A DNA stretch of 64,000 bases from Streptomyces qinglanensis (lineage in GTDB: Bacteria; Actinomycetota; Actinomycetes; Streptomycetales; Streptomycetaceae). Both the position numbers and the translations under genes were made by a program. Location: positions 62,001 through 126,000 of the forward strand of contig NZ_FOGO01000008.1 of the NCBI RefSeq assembly GCF_900111245.1, read 5' to 3'. This document shows, one piece after another, positions 56,669 to 64,000 of the stretch (the first letter of the stretch is position 1; the number at the start of each line of letters is the position of its first letter). The notes beneath the pieces are model-generated. The model saw only the letters and a list, made by a program, of their open reading frames with translations, was not told the origin of the DNA and did no database searches.

Positions 56669-57774
56669 CGGCCCCACATCCCCTGGACGCTGCCGTAGGA
56701 GAACACCGTGCCCAGCACCGCGACGTACGCCAGCACCAGTACGTACAGCGTGCACAGCGCGCCGTAGGCCAGGTGCAGCCGGCGGGCCGCGGGCGTCATG
56801 GCGGCCAGGTGGGAGGGCAGCGGGCGGCGCAGCAGGGTGTGTTTGAGCAGTCCGAAGGCGCGGCCGCGGGCGTCGACGGTGCCCATGCCGGCCTCCAGTG
56901 CGGCGTAGCCGTCGCTGGGCAGCAGGGGGTTGAGGTTGGTGATGAGGCTGAAGATCTGGAACACCAGCATGGTGGCCGCCACGGACGCCGCCGTGCCGTC
57001 GGCCGTGACGGCCACCAGCGCGGTGAGCCCGGCGGCCCAGCCGTCGTTGACGGGGCCGGCCAGGGCGAGCACGGCTCTGCTGGCGCGGGAGCGCAGCCGG
57101 TAGGCGTCGGTGCGGTCCACGTAGGCGAGCGGCATGAAGTAGAAGAGCAGCGCGAAGCCGAAGCCTCGGACGGGCACTTTCAGGATCTGCGCGACCATCG
57201 CGTGCGCGCACTCGTGGAGCACGATCTGGCAGAGGAAGAGCACCAGCGCGAGGAGCGTCGTCCAGTGCGCCGGGCGCGGGTCGGGGGACGGTCCGGCGAA
57301 CAGCGCCCAGCAGGCGAGTACGGTGCCCAGCACCCCGCCGGCCAGGTGCACGCCCGCCGTCACGCGCCCGGGTACGCGGCGCAGCGGTACCGCGAGCGGC
57401 TCCAGCAGCCGGGGCAGCAGCGTGCGGCTGACCACGAAGCGCGGCATCATCTGGTTGCGCTTGCCGCGCCGCCCGGTGTCGCGGGCCCGCTGCGGGGTGG
57501 GGGCGCCGTCCAGCAGGCCGCTGTCGTAGAGGTTCCGGACGAAGCGGTCCAGTTCGGTGCGGGCCGCCTCGGGGGTCTTGGTGCCGTGGGCCGCCATCAT
57601 GGTGGCGATGTCCTCCAGCGAGCGCGAGCCGTCGAGGCGCTGGACGAGGCCGGCGGCCGAGCGGCTGAGCCGGTGGTAGATGCCGGAGGACGCGTCGTAG
57701 AGCAGCGGGTGGTCATCCATCCCGCGGATGACTTCCAGGCCCTCGCGGAGCTTGGGTCGGGTGAGGGTCTCCAT
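56665..57774 (-). CDS. M50-type membrane zinc protease with N-terminal PqqD-like (RRE) domain
   Basis: A 369-residue protein; ATG 57774 has AGGGAG upstream. Residues about 5-90 (KLREGLEVIRGMDDHPLLYD, SAAGLVQRLDGSRSLEDIA) match PqqD-like RiPP recognition elements, which bind leader peptides. The rest has about six membrane helices with the zinc motif HECAH inside a helix (about 195) and the family's second motif NLNPLLPSDGYAALE. It lies between the precursors and the dehydratase, so it is a likely leader peptidase or processing/export factor that recognises the leader itself. Fusion of this domain to M50 is unusual. Confidence 0.87.
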   Translation of the reverse strand: METLTRPKLREGLEVIRGMDDHPLLYDASSGIYHRLSRSAAGLVQRLDGSRSLEDIATMMAAHGTKTPEAARTELDRFVRNLYDSGLLDGAPTPQRARDTGRRGKRNQMMPRFVVSRTLLPRLLEPLAVPLRRVPGRVTAGVHLAGGVLGTVLACWALFAGPSPDPRPAHWTTLLALVLFLCQIVLHECAHAMVAQILKVPVRGFGFALLFYFMPLAYVDRTDAYRLRSRASRAVLALAGPVNDGWAAGLTALVAVTADGTAASVAATMLVFQIFSLITNLNPLLPSDGYAALEAGMGTVDARGRAFGLLKHTLLRRPLPSHLAAMTPAARRLHLAYGALCTLYVLVLAYVAVLGTVFSYGSVQGMWGR

Positions 57775-57958
57775 GCACAACTCCCTGGTGGCGGTTCGGC
57801 GCGCGGGCCGCGTCGTAGCCTGAGCGTGCTCGCGGGTCGCGTCCGCGAGCACCCGGTTCCGGGGCGCTTCGCCCGCTCCGGAACCGGGGTCTCACCTCAC
57901 GGCGCGGTCCGGTGTTCGCGTGTCACCAGGCCGCTGGGCAAGCGGTGGACACCGCCGC

Positions 57959-58135
57959 TCAGTTGCCGTTGGAGGAGAAGCAGCCCGCCGTGCCCAGGCA
58001 GGCGGCGGGGCAGCTGCCGCAGCCCGCGGTGGCGGCGCAGCCGAAGGTGGTGAAGGGGCTGTCCGACTCGGGCAGCGCCTCCATTTCGAGGTCCTCGGCC
58101 CACAGTTCGAGTTCGACGCTGGTGGTGTTGTCCAT
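57959..58135 (-). CDS. RiPP precursor peptide 4 (Cys-rich core)
   Basis: A 58-residue peptide; ATG 58135 has AAGGAGG 8 nt upstream. Leader about 1-29 (MDNTTSVELELWAEDLEMEA then LPESDSP), acidic with the ELP-type end shared with its neighbours. The core, about 28 residues, begins TTFGCAATAGCGSCP and holds five Cys among Ser, Thr, Ala and Gly. Substrate of the YcaO complex for thiazole/oxazole formation. Confidence 0.88.
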   Translation of the reverse strand: MDNTTSVELELWAEDLEMEALPESDSPFTTFGCAATAGCGSCPAACLGTAGCFSSNGN

Positions 58136-58208
58136 GGGTGTCACCTCCTTTCGTGCGGTTCGGTGGCGTACGGGTGGCCGGTGGTGCCCGGTGTGTCGTC
58201 CGTGCCGG

Positions 58209-58391
58209 TCAGCCGAAGCTGGAGGCGGACGACGAGGACGAGGCGGTGCTCCACGGGCAGGAGGCGGATCCCGCCGTGGTGGCGCTGCCCCAGGTGCTCA
58301 GCGCGGTGCCCTCGCTCAGCTCCTCGACCGCCAGGTCGTCGTCGAACGACTCGACGAACAGGTCGAGGTCGTCGCCGGTGTGCTGCTGCAT
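58209..58391 (-). CDS. RiPP precursor peptide 3 (Ser-rich core)
   Basis: A 60-residue peptide; ATG 58391 preceded by GGGAG. The leader ends DDDLAVEELSEG; the core runs TALSTWGSATTAGSASCP then a Ser-rich tail to SSFG. Only one Cys, in the shared SCP motif. Confidence 0.88.
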   Translation of the reverse strand: MQQHTGDDLDLFVESFDDDLAVEELSEGTALSTWGSATTAGSASCPWSTASSSSSASSFG

Positions 58392-58451
58392 CTCTCATCT
58401 CCCTTCTGCTGCGTCGCTGGTGCTGCGGAGAGCGCGTGCGTGCTGCGGGTG

Positions 58452-58631
58452 TCAGCCGATGCAGGACGCGCTGCCGACGGTGGCCGCCGACGAGCCGGGG
58501 CAGGACGCCGTGGAGGCAGAACCGGCGCAGGCGAAGCAGCCGCCCGGCGCGTTGCCGTCCGGCAGCTCCTCGACCGCGAGCTCCTGATCCTCGATGTACA
58601 GGTCCAGCTCCAGGTGGTCCATGGACTCCAT
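58452..58631 (-). CDS. RiPP precursor peptide 2 (mixed Cys/Ser core)
   Basis: A 59-residue peptide; ATG 58631 has GGAGGAGG upstream. Leader MESMDHLELDLYIEDQE, then LAVEELPDGN. Core about APGGCFACAGSASTASCP with a tail ending SASCIG; four Cys. Confidence 0.88.
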   Translation of the reverse strand: MESMDHLELDLYIEDQELAVEELPDGNAPGGCFACAGSASTASCPGSSAATVGSASCIG

Positions 58632-58671
58632 GGGTGACCTCCTCCGTGTGTGCTGCGGGTTGCGGTGCCGG

Positions 58672-58839
58672 TCAGCCGTAGCTGGAGACGCTGGAGGCGC
58701 TCGACGCGCTGGTGGCCGGGCAGGAGGCGGTACTGGCGCTGGTCGCCGTGGAGAAGCTGGCCAGGGCGTTGCCCTCGGGCAGCTCTTCGAGGGCCAGCTC
58801 GTCCTCGGCCACGGCATACAGGTCGATGACGTCTTCCAT
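58672..58839 (-). CDS. RiPP precursor peptide 1 (Ser/Thr core)
   Basis: A 55-residue peptide, first of the four in transcription order; ATG 58839 has AAAGGAAG upstream. Leader MEDVIDLYAVAEDELALEEL then PEGN; core begins ALASFSTATSASTASCP and ends SVSSYG, with one Cys. Found by reading the gap; it is the shortest member. Confidence 0.87.
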   Translation of the reverse strand: MEDVIDLYAVAEDELALEELPEGNALASFSTATSASTASCPATSASSASSVSSYG

Positions 58840-58939
58840 GCTGTTCACTTCCTTTCGTCACTCGGGTCCGGATCGGTGGGGCATCCGGCCTGCGCGTGCC
58901 GGGGGGCTGTTGCCGGCCCCGGGGCGCGCTGCCGGACGT

Positions 58940-59704
58940 TCAGGGGACGGCCGGTCCGCTTCCGACGGGCGGCGCGGTGCCGTCGCCGGGCGGGGCCGCG
59001 GGCGGGTGGCCGAGCGCGAGCGCGAACACCTGCTGCCTGCTGGTGCCGTCGGAGCGCAGCGGGGCGCGGACGGAGGCGGGGATGAACCCGGCGAACGCCG
59101 AACCGGTCAGTCCGTGCGCGACCCCGGCCAGCCACATGGTGTGGACGGCGGCGCCGGCCCGGGTGAGCAGCGTCCGGTAGCCGTGGCCGCCGTCCCGCTC
59201 CTCGGCCGTGTGCAGGTCGACGGCGACCGAGACGATCGCCGGGGCTTCGCCGAACTCGGCCTGCAGGGTGAGGGTGTGGCGCTGCTCGGGCGGCGGCAGC
59301 TCCAGCACCGGGCGGGCGGTGCGGGTGAGCGCGTCGAGGCGGTGCACTGCGGGCCGCAGCCCGGCCACCCGGAAGGCGACGAGGGTGATCTCCAGCGGGG
59401 TGTGCGGCTGTTCGTCCGGCCACTCCTCGACGTCGGCCGCCACGCCTTCGGCGACGACGTCGGTGAGCAGCGGCGCGGGCAGTGCTTCCGGGGACCAGAG
59501 GCGGTTGGCGCGGCGGCTGCGCAGGGTGTCCAGCAGATCGGGCCGGGCGGCGGGGTCCCGGTCCGCGAGTGCGGGCACGGCCGTGGACGGTCCGAGCGGC
59601 TCGGGCGGGGCGGCGCGCCGGGCGGCCGGAGGGTCGTGCGGGCGCGGGGGCGCGGACGCGAAGGAGTCCACGAGCTGGAGTGCGAGGTCGTCCGGGGCGA
59701 TCAC
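58940..59704 (-). CDS. Nitroreductase-fold protein (McbC/SagB-like azoline dehydrogenase)
   Basis: A 254-residue protein; GTG 59704 overlaps the fusion-protein stop as GTGA. DTLRSRRANRLWSPEAL resembles the FMN-binding N-terminus of azoline dehydrogenases (McbC/SagB type), and GHGYRTLLTRAGAAVHTMWLAG the second half of the fold. It may oxidise azolines to azoles using FMN. It is shorter than typical SagB proteins and follows a fusion with another nitroreductase domain. Confidence 0.78.
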   Translation of the reverse strand: MIAPDDLALQLVDSFASAPPRPHDPPAARRAAPPEPLGPSTAVPALADRDPAARPDLLDTLRSRRANRLWSPEALPAPLLTDVVAEGVAADVEEWPDEQPHTPLEITLVAFRVAGLRPAVHRLDALTRTARPVLELPPPEQRHTLTLQAEFGEAPAIVSVAVDLHTAEERDGGHGYRTLLTRAGAAVHTMWLAGVAHGLTGSAFAGFIPASVRAPLRSDGTSRQQVFALALGHPPAAPPGDGTAPPVGSGPAVP

Positions 59705-61413
59705 AGCGGCCTCCCGAGGTCGGTGACGGCGGTGACGGGCTCGACGCGCGGGTCGACGCCGAGTGCCGCGGTGACCGCCCGCTCGTCCCAGCGGCGCACG
59801 GGGGTGCGCGGCAGGCCCAGGGTGCGGCACACGCGGCGCAGGGTGGTCTGGGCGCAGCCCGCGTCGAGCAGCGTCACCCGCAGTGCGAAGGAGTGGTACT
59901 TCTTGGCGACCTTGCCGAGGTTGCCGGTCAGCACCAGGGTGGCGGGGCCGGCTCCCGGCACGCCGTCGAGTGCGTCGGTGCCGGGCGCGAGGAGCGCGAG
60001 GCGGTGGTCTCCGGGGACGTAGCCGTAGAGGCCGGGCTCCAGCCCGGGCGCGTCGCGGACGGCCAGGTGGGCGAGGACGGAGCCGATGTTGCCGCCGCTG
60101 GGTGTCCAGCGGCGCAGGAAGTCCGGGTCGCCGACGCGGATGCCCGCGACGGTGGCCAGGACGAGGGAGAGGGTGTCCCGGTCGACGGCGGCCTCCGGGC
60201 CGGTCTCCTGCCCGTAGGGCTGTCCGGCCAGGCGTGCGGTGTCCGGCGCCGGCAGTTCCGCACGGGGGCAGACGGGCCAGGTCTTCTCCTGGCGCTGGAG
60301 GGCCAGGTTGGAGGGCTTGTAGTGCTGCTGGTGGCCCTTGAGGTCCATGTACTCGTGCGGCGGGAACCCGATGAACGCCTCGTACCGGGCGGCCAGCGGC
60401 GCGGGCTCGGGGCCTTCGGCTGCGCCGCCCTGCTCGACGGCGGGAACGGCGGAGCAGGTGGGGCAGCCGGGGCGGGTGGCGCCGCTGTGCCGCTGCTGTT
60501 TGAGGTCGTCCAGGGCGACGGTGCGCCACTGGTTGGGGTAGGGCGAGGGGACGGCGCGGGAGAGGAACCCGAACAGGTCGTGCGCGGCCAGCGCGGCGGT
60601 GAGCGCCGCGGCCTCCTCGTCCGGCTCGGTGTCCGCCAAGGAGTCCGGGGCCTCGGACTCCTCCGCCAGCAGGCACTCCAGGCACGGCGTGTAGCGCGGG
60701 TGGACGAACGGCCCCAGCCGGGCCCGCCCGGCGGAGACGGCCACCCGTACCAGCGGGATGTCCCGGTCCCGGCAGGCGGCGGCGACGGCGGACAGTTCGC
60801 CGGGCTGCAGACCGGCGGTCACGACCAGTGTGGTGTCCGGCGGCGGCAGGGCACCCGCTCCGGTCACCCGCGTCACGTGCGCGGACGGCGCCAGCTCCGC
60901 CGCCAGCGCGGCGGCCGCCGGTCCGGTGCCGAACAGGGCCACCCGCGCCGCGGCGAGCCGCAGCGCGCCCTGCTCCCAGTAGCCGTTGGCGCCGGTGGAG
61001 TCGCCCATCCGGGAGAGGTAGTCGGCGAGTTCGGCGGGCAGCGCGGACCCGGCGTCCGGCCCGGCATCCGACAGGGCGCCGCCCCGGGGCGGCGGGGAGT
61101 CCTCGATGACTCCGCACATCCACAGCAGCGAGAGGGCCTTGAAGACGGCGCGCTGCGTCAGCTCCAGCTCCCCGGCGAGCGCGGTACGGTCCCGGCTCCC
61201 GTCCAGCAGCGGAAGCAGCCGGGGCAGCAGTGCGGTGGCGGCCTTGCCGCGGAACACCTGGGGCGCGGGCAGCCCTTCGACCGCCAGGCCCTCCTCGACC
61301 TGCTGCACGGCCACGCCGCGGCGCAGCCGGGGCAGTGCCGGTACCGAGAGCTGCGGGTCGCGCAGCGCGGCGGCGCCGGTCTGCTCGGCGGTGAGTACGT
61401 CCCCGTTCGGCAT
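59701..61413 (-). CDS. Ocin-ThiF-like leader-binding protein fused to a nitroreductase-type dehydrogenase domain
   Basis: A 570-residue protein; ATG 61413 begins 6 nt after the upstream stop. Residues about 20-120 form a winged-helix leader-binding region; about 150-300 an E1-like fold (VALFGTGPAAAALAAELA) with zinc cysteines CLECL and CPTC. From about 320 it is a nitroreductase domain (HEYMDLKGHQQHYKPSNLA, RWTPSGGNIGSV, KYHSFALRVTLLDAGCAQ). Such ThiF partners bring the precursor leader to YcaO. One chain would thus bind leader and oxidise azolines. Confidence 0.82.
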   Translation of the reverse strand: MPNGDVLTAEQTGAAALRDPQLSVPALPRLRRGVAVQQVEEGLAVEGLPAPQVFRGKAATALLPRLLPLLDGSRDRTALAGELELTQRAVFKALSLLWMCGVIEDSPPPRGGALSDAGPDAGSALPAELADYLSRMGDSTGANGYWEQGALRLAAARVALFGTGPAAAALAAELAPSAHVTRVTGAGALPPPDTTLVVTAGLQPGELSAVAAACRDRDIPLVRVAVSAGRARLGPFVHPRYTPCLECLLAEESEAPDSLADTEPDEEAAALTAALAAHDLFGFLSRAVPSPYPNQWRTVALDDLKQQRHSGATRPGCPTCSAVPAVEQGGAAEGPEPAPLAARYEAFIGFPPHEYMDLKGHQQHYKPSNLALQRQEKTWPVCPRAELPAPDTARLAGQPYGQETGPEAAVDRDTLSLVLATVAGIRVGDPDFLRRWTPSGGNIGSVLAHLAVRDAPGLEPGLYGYVPGDHRLALLAPGTDALDGVPGAGPATLVLTGNLGKVAKKYHSFALRVTLLDAGCAQTTLRRVCRTLGLPRTPVRRWDERAVTAALGVDPRVEPVTAVTDLGRPL

Positions 61414-61419
61414 CGGTCC

Positions 61420-62109
61420 TCAGCCCCCCACCGGTGCGGCGCCGGTCAGCCGCTCGAAGGTCCGCCACGAGGTGTCCTCGCCGCCGCGCGGCGGGCGGCA
61501 GCGCGGGCACTGGTCCACGGCCACCACGTGGTGGCGGGCCGTCCTGCCGTCGGCGAGGTTGACGGAGCGCACCCGGGTGGCGGTGGTCTCGCTCTCCGGA
61601 GGCGCCGCGAAGAGGTCGCGCACGGCGGCGCGGGCCAGTGCGACGGCCATGCCGACGTGGTGCGGCGCGTAGCCGGTGACCCGCGCCCGGCCGGGGTGCG
61701 GCGCGTGGTCGTCGCCGGTGCCGCTGCCGTGCCGCTCGCGTACCCGGCGCGGTACGGGTGAGCGGTCGTGCTGGTCGCGGCGGCGCACGAAGCAGCGGTG
61801 GCAGGCACCGTGTCCGGGCCGCACGGCGGGTCCGCAGCGCAGTTCGGCGGGTTCCAGCTCGATCGGGAGCCAGGGCACGCCCCAGGCGTACGCGGAGGAT
61901 TCGACCGCCTCGGCCAGGGTCGGTCTGGAGTGGTCGGTGATCAGCACGAGCAGATCGCTGACCGGCCAGAAGCTGGGGTGGCTGCCCTCGTCGACGCCCA
62001 TGGTGACGGCGCCGGTGAGGACGTCGGCCAGCCGCTCGCCGACGGCGTGCCCGAAGGAGCCGGCCATGAGGAACAGCGGTCTGCGGGGGCCGGTCGTTCC
62101 GGTGTGCAT
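61420..62109 (-). CDS. Second TOMM cyclodehydratase partner (bacteriocin cyclodehydratase/ThiF-like)
   Basis: A 229-residue protein; ATG 62109 has AGGAGAAG upstream. FLMAGSFGHAVGERLADVLTG is nucleotide-fold-like, and two Cys pairs, CHRC and CPRC, suggest a structural zinc as in E1-like partners of azole cyclodehydratases. It is too short for a whole E1 fold. Lying between YcaO and the ThiF-fusion it probably belongs to the cyclodehydratase complex. Confidence 0.75.
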   Translation of the reverse strand: MHTGTTGPRRPLFLMAGSFGHAVGERLADVLTGAVTMGVDEGSHPSFWPVSDLLVLITDHSRPTLAEAVESSAYAWGVPWLPIELEPAELRCGPAVRPGHGACHRCFVRRRDQHDRSPVPRRVRERHGSGTGDDHAPHPGRARVTGYAPHHVGMAVALARAAVRDLFAAPPESETTATRVRSVNLADGRTARHHVVAVDQCPRCRPPRGGEDTSWRTFERLTGAAPVGG

Positions 62110-62200
62110 CGCTTCTCCTGCCCGGGTGGTGTGAGGGTGGCGGTGGACGGGTGGCGGGGACGGGGGGGCGGGGGTGGCGGAGACGGGTGGGGCGGCGGTG

Positions 62201-63718
62201 TCAGGCGAACGGCTGCGGAAGCCGGGTGATCTCGTCCTCGTCCAGCACCGGATGGCCCATCGCGCGGGGCGCCTCGTACAGCCGCGGGTGGCCCAGGTAG
62301 CGGGCCCGGTGCACGAAGGAGAGCGGCATGAGCTGGGGTACGGCGACCCGGACCACGGTGGCGCCGACCTGCCGGGCCTCGTCGGTGGTCAGGTCCACGG
62401 CGATCACGTCGCAGCCGCGTGCGTGCAGCCGTTCCAGCAGCCAGTCCAGGACGCTGCGCGGGTCGGTGGCGGCGGGGCGGGGCAGGGCGGTCAGCGGCCG
62501 CTCCTCCCGCTCCCCCTCCAGCAGGAACGCGAAGCGGTCCCGGGCCGAGCGGGGTCCGGCCTGTGCCGCGCCGCCGACGACGTCGACCAGTTGCTCCGCC
62601 TCGTCGCCCGGCCTGTCCGCGCGTGCCTGGTCGGTGATGTGGTGCCGCAACGCGATCCGCAGCGACGCGGCCTCGCGGTGCAGCTTGGCGACGGCGTCGC
62701 CGGGGTCGGGGTCGCAGGTGGCGGCGACGACCTGGGCCAGTTGGGGGTCGTCGTCGGCGAGTTGCACGCCGTAGACCACCGGGATGCCCAGGTCGGTGGT
62801 GGCGTCGAAGAACCGGGTGCGCACATGCGGGTTGGCGGCGCGCCGCACGAACGCGCGCTGCCGGGGCGAGAGCGCTTCGGTCTCCACCGTCAGCCGGGGC
62901 AGCCGCAGCCGCTGCAGCCAGGTCAGCGCGATGGAGTCGCGTTCGACGACTTCGAGGAGTCCGTTGACGACGGCGGCCGTCGGGTCGGTGTGCACGGCGC
63001 AGCCGGTGGAGACGGGGTGGCTGACGCGCTCCCCGCGTGACTCGGGCGGGTTCTTCAGCCACACGTGCACGGCGGGCACCCAGACCGGCTGCCGCCGGGT
63101 GAAGGACCAACCGCGTACCCAGCGCATGGGCGCCTCCGGGTCGGGGCCGACCAGTCCGTGTCCGCCGGCGGCGAGTTCGGCTGCCGACAGTGTGGGCCAG
63201 GCGTCCAGCGGGACGGCCTCCTCGCCGAGTTCGGCGGCCGTCGCCCAGCGGCAGCGGCCGGTGTCCCGGGCGCAGGAGGAGTAGCGCTCCAGGGACTCGG
63301 CGACCGCCAGCAGTGCGGCCCGGTCGGCGGACAGATCGCCGCCCGCCCCGTCGAAGTTGCCGTGCTCGGCGCCCAGGTCCCAGTCCTCGTGGCCGGTCAG
63401 CACGTGGCCGGGATCGCCCAGGGAGGCGGTGAAGATGGGGAACTCCGGGTCGCCGGGGCTGCCGGGGAGGCGCACGGCGCCGCTGACGAGGCCGTAGGGC
63501 GAGACGAGGTCGCCCATCCGGCGCAGCGAGGCGGGCGGCGGCGCGGTGGCGGCGTCCGCCTCAGGGGTCTCCCGCCCGGGGGCCTCCTGTCCGGGAGTCT
63601 CCTGTCCGGGGGTCCCCGGGACGGCGGTGTTCTGGGCGGCGGTCTCCGGGACGGCGGCGCCGGTGGCGGGGGCCGCGTCGTCGGGGCGGGGCAGCGTGGT
63701 CGTCGCGTCGGCGTTCAT
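62201..63718 (-). CDS. YcaO-domain azoline cyclodehydratase
   Basis: A 505-residue protein; ATG 63718 overlaps the permease stop (ATGA). After a Pro/Thr/Glu-rich N-terminus with QETPGQEAPGRETPE repeats the YcaO domain covers about 75-500: VAESLERYSSCARD, STGCAVHTDPTAAVVNGLLEVVERDSIALTWL (ATP-site helix with the catalytic Glu residues), REAASLRIALRHH. The C-terminus PQPFA resembles the Pro-rich tails important for cyclodehydration. It activates backbone amides with ATP to form azolines from Cys/Ser/Thr of the precursors. Confidence 0.92.
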   Translation of the reverse strand: MNADATTTLPRPDDAAPATGAAVPETAAQNTAVPGTPGQETPGQEAPGRETPEADAATAPPPASLRRMGDLVSPYGLVSGAVRLPGSPGDPEFPIFTASLGDPGHVLTGHEDWDLGAEHGNFDGAGGDLSADRAALLAVAESLERYSSCARDTGRCRWATAAELGEEAVPLDAWPTLSAAELAAGGHGLVGPDPEAPMRWVRGWSFTRRQPVWVPAVHVWLKNPPESRGERVSHPVSTGCAVHTDPTAAVVNGLLEVVERDSIALTWLQRLRLPRLTVETEALSPRQRAFVRRAANPHVRTRFFDATTDLGIPVVYGVQLADDDPQLAQVVAATCDPDPGDAVAKLHREAASLRIALRHHITDQARADRPGDEAEQLVDVVGGAAQAGPRSARDRFAFLLEGEREERPLTALPRPAATDPRSVLDWLLERLHARGCDVIAVDLTTDEARQVGATVVRVAVPQLMPLSFVHRARYLGHPRLYEAPRAMGHPVLDEDEITRLPQPFA

Positions 63719-63999
63719 CAGTTCTTCTTCTCCGTGTCCCAGCGGAAGGCGCGGACGGCCGCGGCGGTCAGCAGCGCGGCGGTGGCGGCGATCAGCAGCC
63801 AGTCGAGCCACTGCGCGTGCCGGGTGACACCGCCGGTGACGTCGTGCCGGAGCGCGTCGCCCAGCAGCGCCACCGGGTTCCAGGACAGGCCCTCGGCCAG
63901 CCCCTCGGGCATCAGCTCCAGCGGGAAGAGCACGCCGGAGCCCATCAGCAGCAGCGGGGTGAGCAGTCCGGAGAGCGCGTTGGTCAGCTCGGGCGAGCG
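63718..63999 (-). CDS. ABC-2 type permease, C-terminal part (continues beyond window)
   Basis: Only the last 93 residues lie inside; the start is to the right of the window. SGLLTPLLLMGSGVLFPLELMP, WNPVALLGDAL and a final helix ending VRAFRWDTEKKN match ABC-2 exporter permeases. Its stop overlaps the YcaO start, so it is the nearest upstream gene of the RiPP cluster and likely exports the product or gives self-immunity. Confidence 0.88.
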   Translation of the reverse strand, partial: RSPELTNALSGLLTPLLLMGSGVLFPLELMPEGLAEGLSWNPVALLGDALRHDVTGGVTRHAQWLDWLLIAATAALLTAAAVRAFRWDTEKKN

Positions 64000-64000
64000 C

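Overview
The window is high-GC actinomycete DNA and reads as a Streptomyces chromosome (or that of a close relative). The reasons are strongly GC-biased third codon positions, many GTG/TTG starts, AGGAGG-type ribosome sites, 4-nt GTGA/ATGA gene overlaps, and gene neighbourhoods typical of the genus: a PknG/GlnH/GlnX operon, a sporulation-type dynamin pair, EttA next to a small thioesterase, and an Hsp18 regulator locus. All calls come from reading the sequence; no search was run.

Layout. 1-4.6 kb: the 3' part of a secreted GH84-type glycosidase, then a divergent HNH nuclease and an MscS channel, closed by a 20-bp perfect hairpin. 4.6-16.3 kb: a seven-gene minus-strand signalling operon transcribed GlnX, GlnH, a helical protein, PknG-type kinase, PP2C phosphatase, von Willebrand A protein and FHA protein. 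16.7-24.4 kb: an ABC-2 exporter pair, truncated haemoglobin, a hypothetical protein, thioesterase, EttA, and a LAETG-anchored surface protein whose thioester cysteine appears to be missing. 24.5-32.4 kb: a second-type SSB, two large dynamin-like GTPases, tRNA-Arg(UCU) with a terminator, and a small orphan ORF. 32.7-33.7 kb: a secreted protein.

33.9-41.7 kb holds the first notable system: a single-direction six-gene block (metal-chelate binding lipoprotein, FecCD permease, ATPase, MFS exporter, cytochrome P450, Dit1/PvcA isocyanide synthase). Synthase plus P450 plus MFS repeats the logic of yeast DIT1/DIT2/DTR1 and of xanthocillin-type pathways, here with its own importer. I infer a tyrosine-derived (di)isonitrile metallophore that is exported and recaptured, possibly for copper. 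42-52.8 kb: a DUF4232 lipoprotein, BCCT transporter, a YheO-type regulator with a PLP enzyme and a 12-bp AT palindrome as candidate operator, a SUMF1-fold protein, an HAD protein lacking its nucleophile, a PfpI-type protein, a Usp, and an Hsp18-type regulator. That regulator faces an array of 17-bp palindromes at an exact 27-bp period, ending in a near-match to the RheA operator, and beyond it a decayed hsp18 reading frame.

53.0-64.0 kb is the second notable system: a thiopeptide/linear-azole-like RiPP cluster running off the right edge. It has a YcaO cyclodehydratase, two ocin-ThiF-type partners (one fused to a nitroreductase domain), a separate nitroreductase, four tandem precursor peptides whose cores share an SCP motif but swap Cys and Ser elsewhere, an M50 protease fused to a PqqD-like recognition domain, a LanB-type dehydratase, a stand-alone SpaB_C/TbtC-like protein, and the end of an ABC-2 permease.
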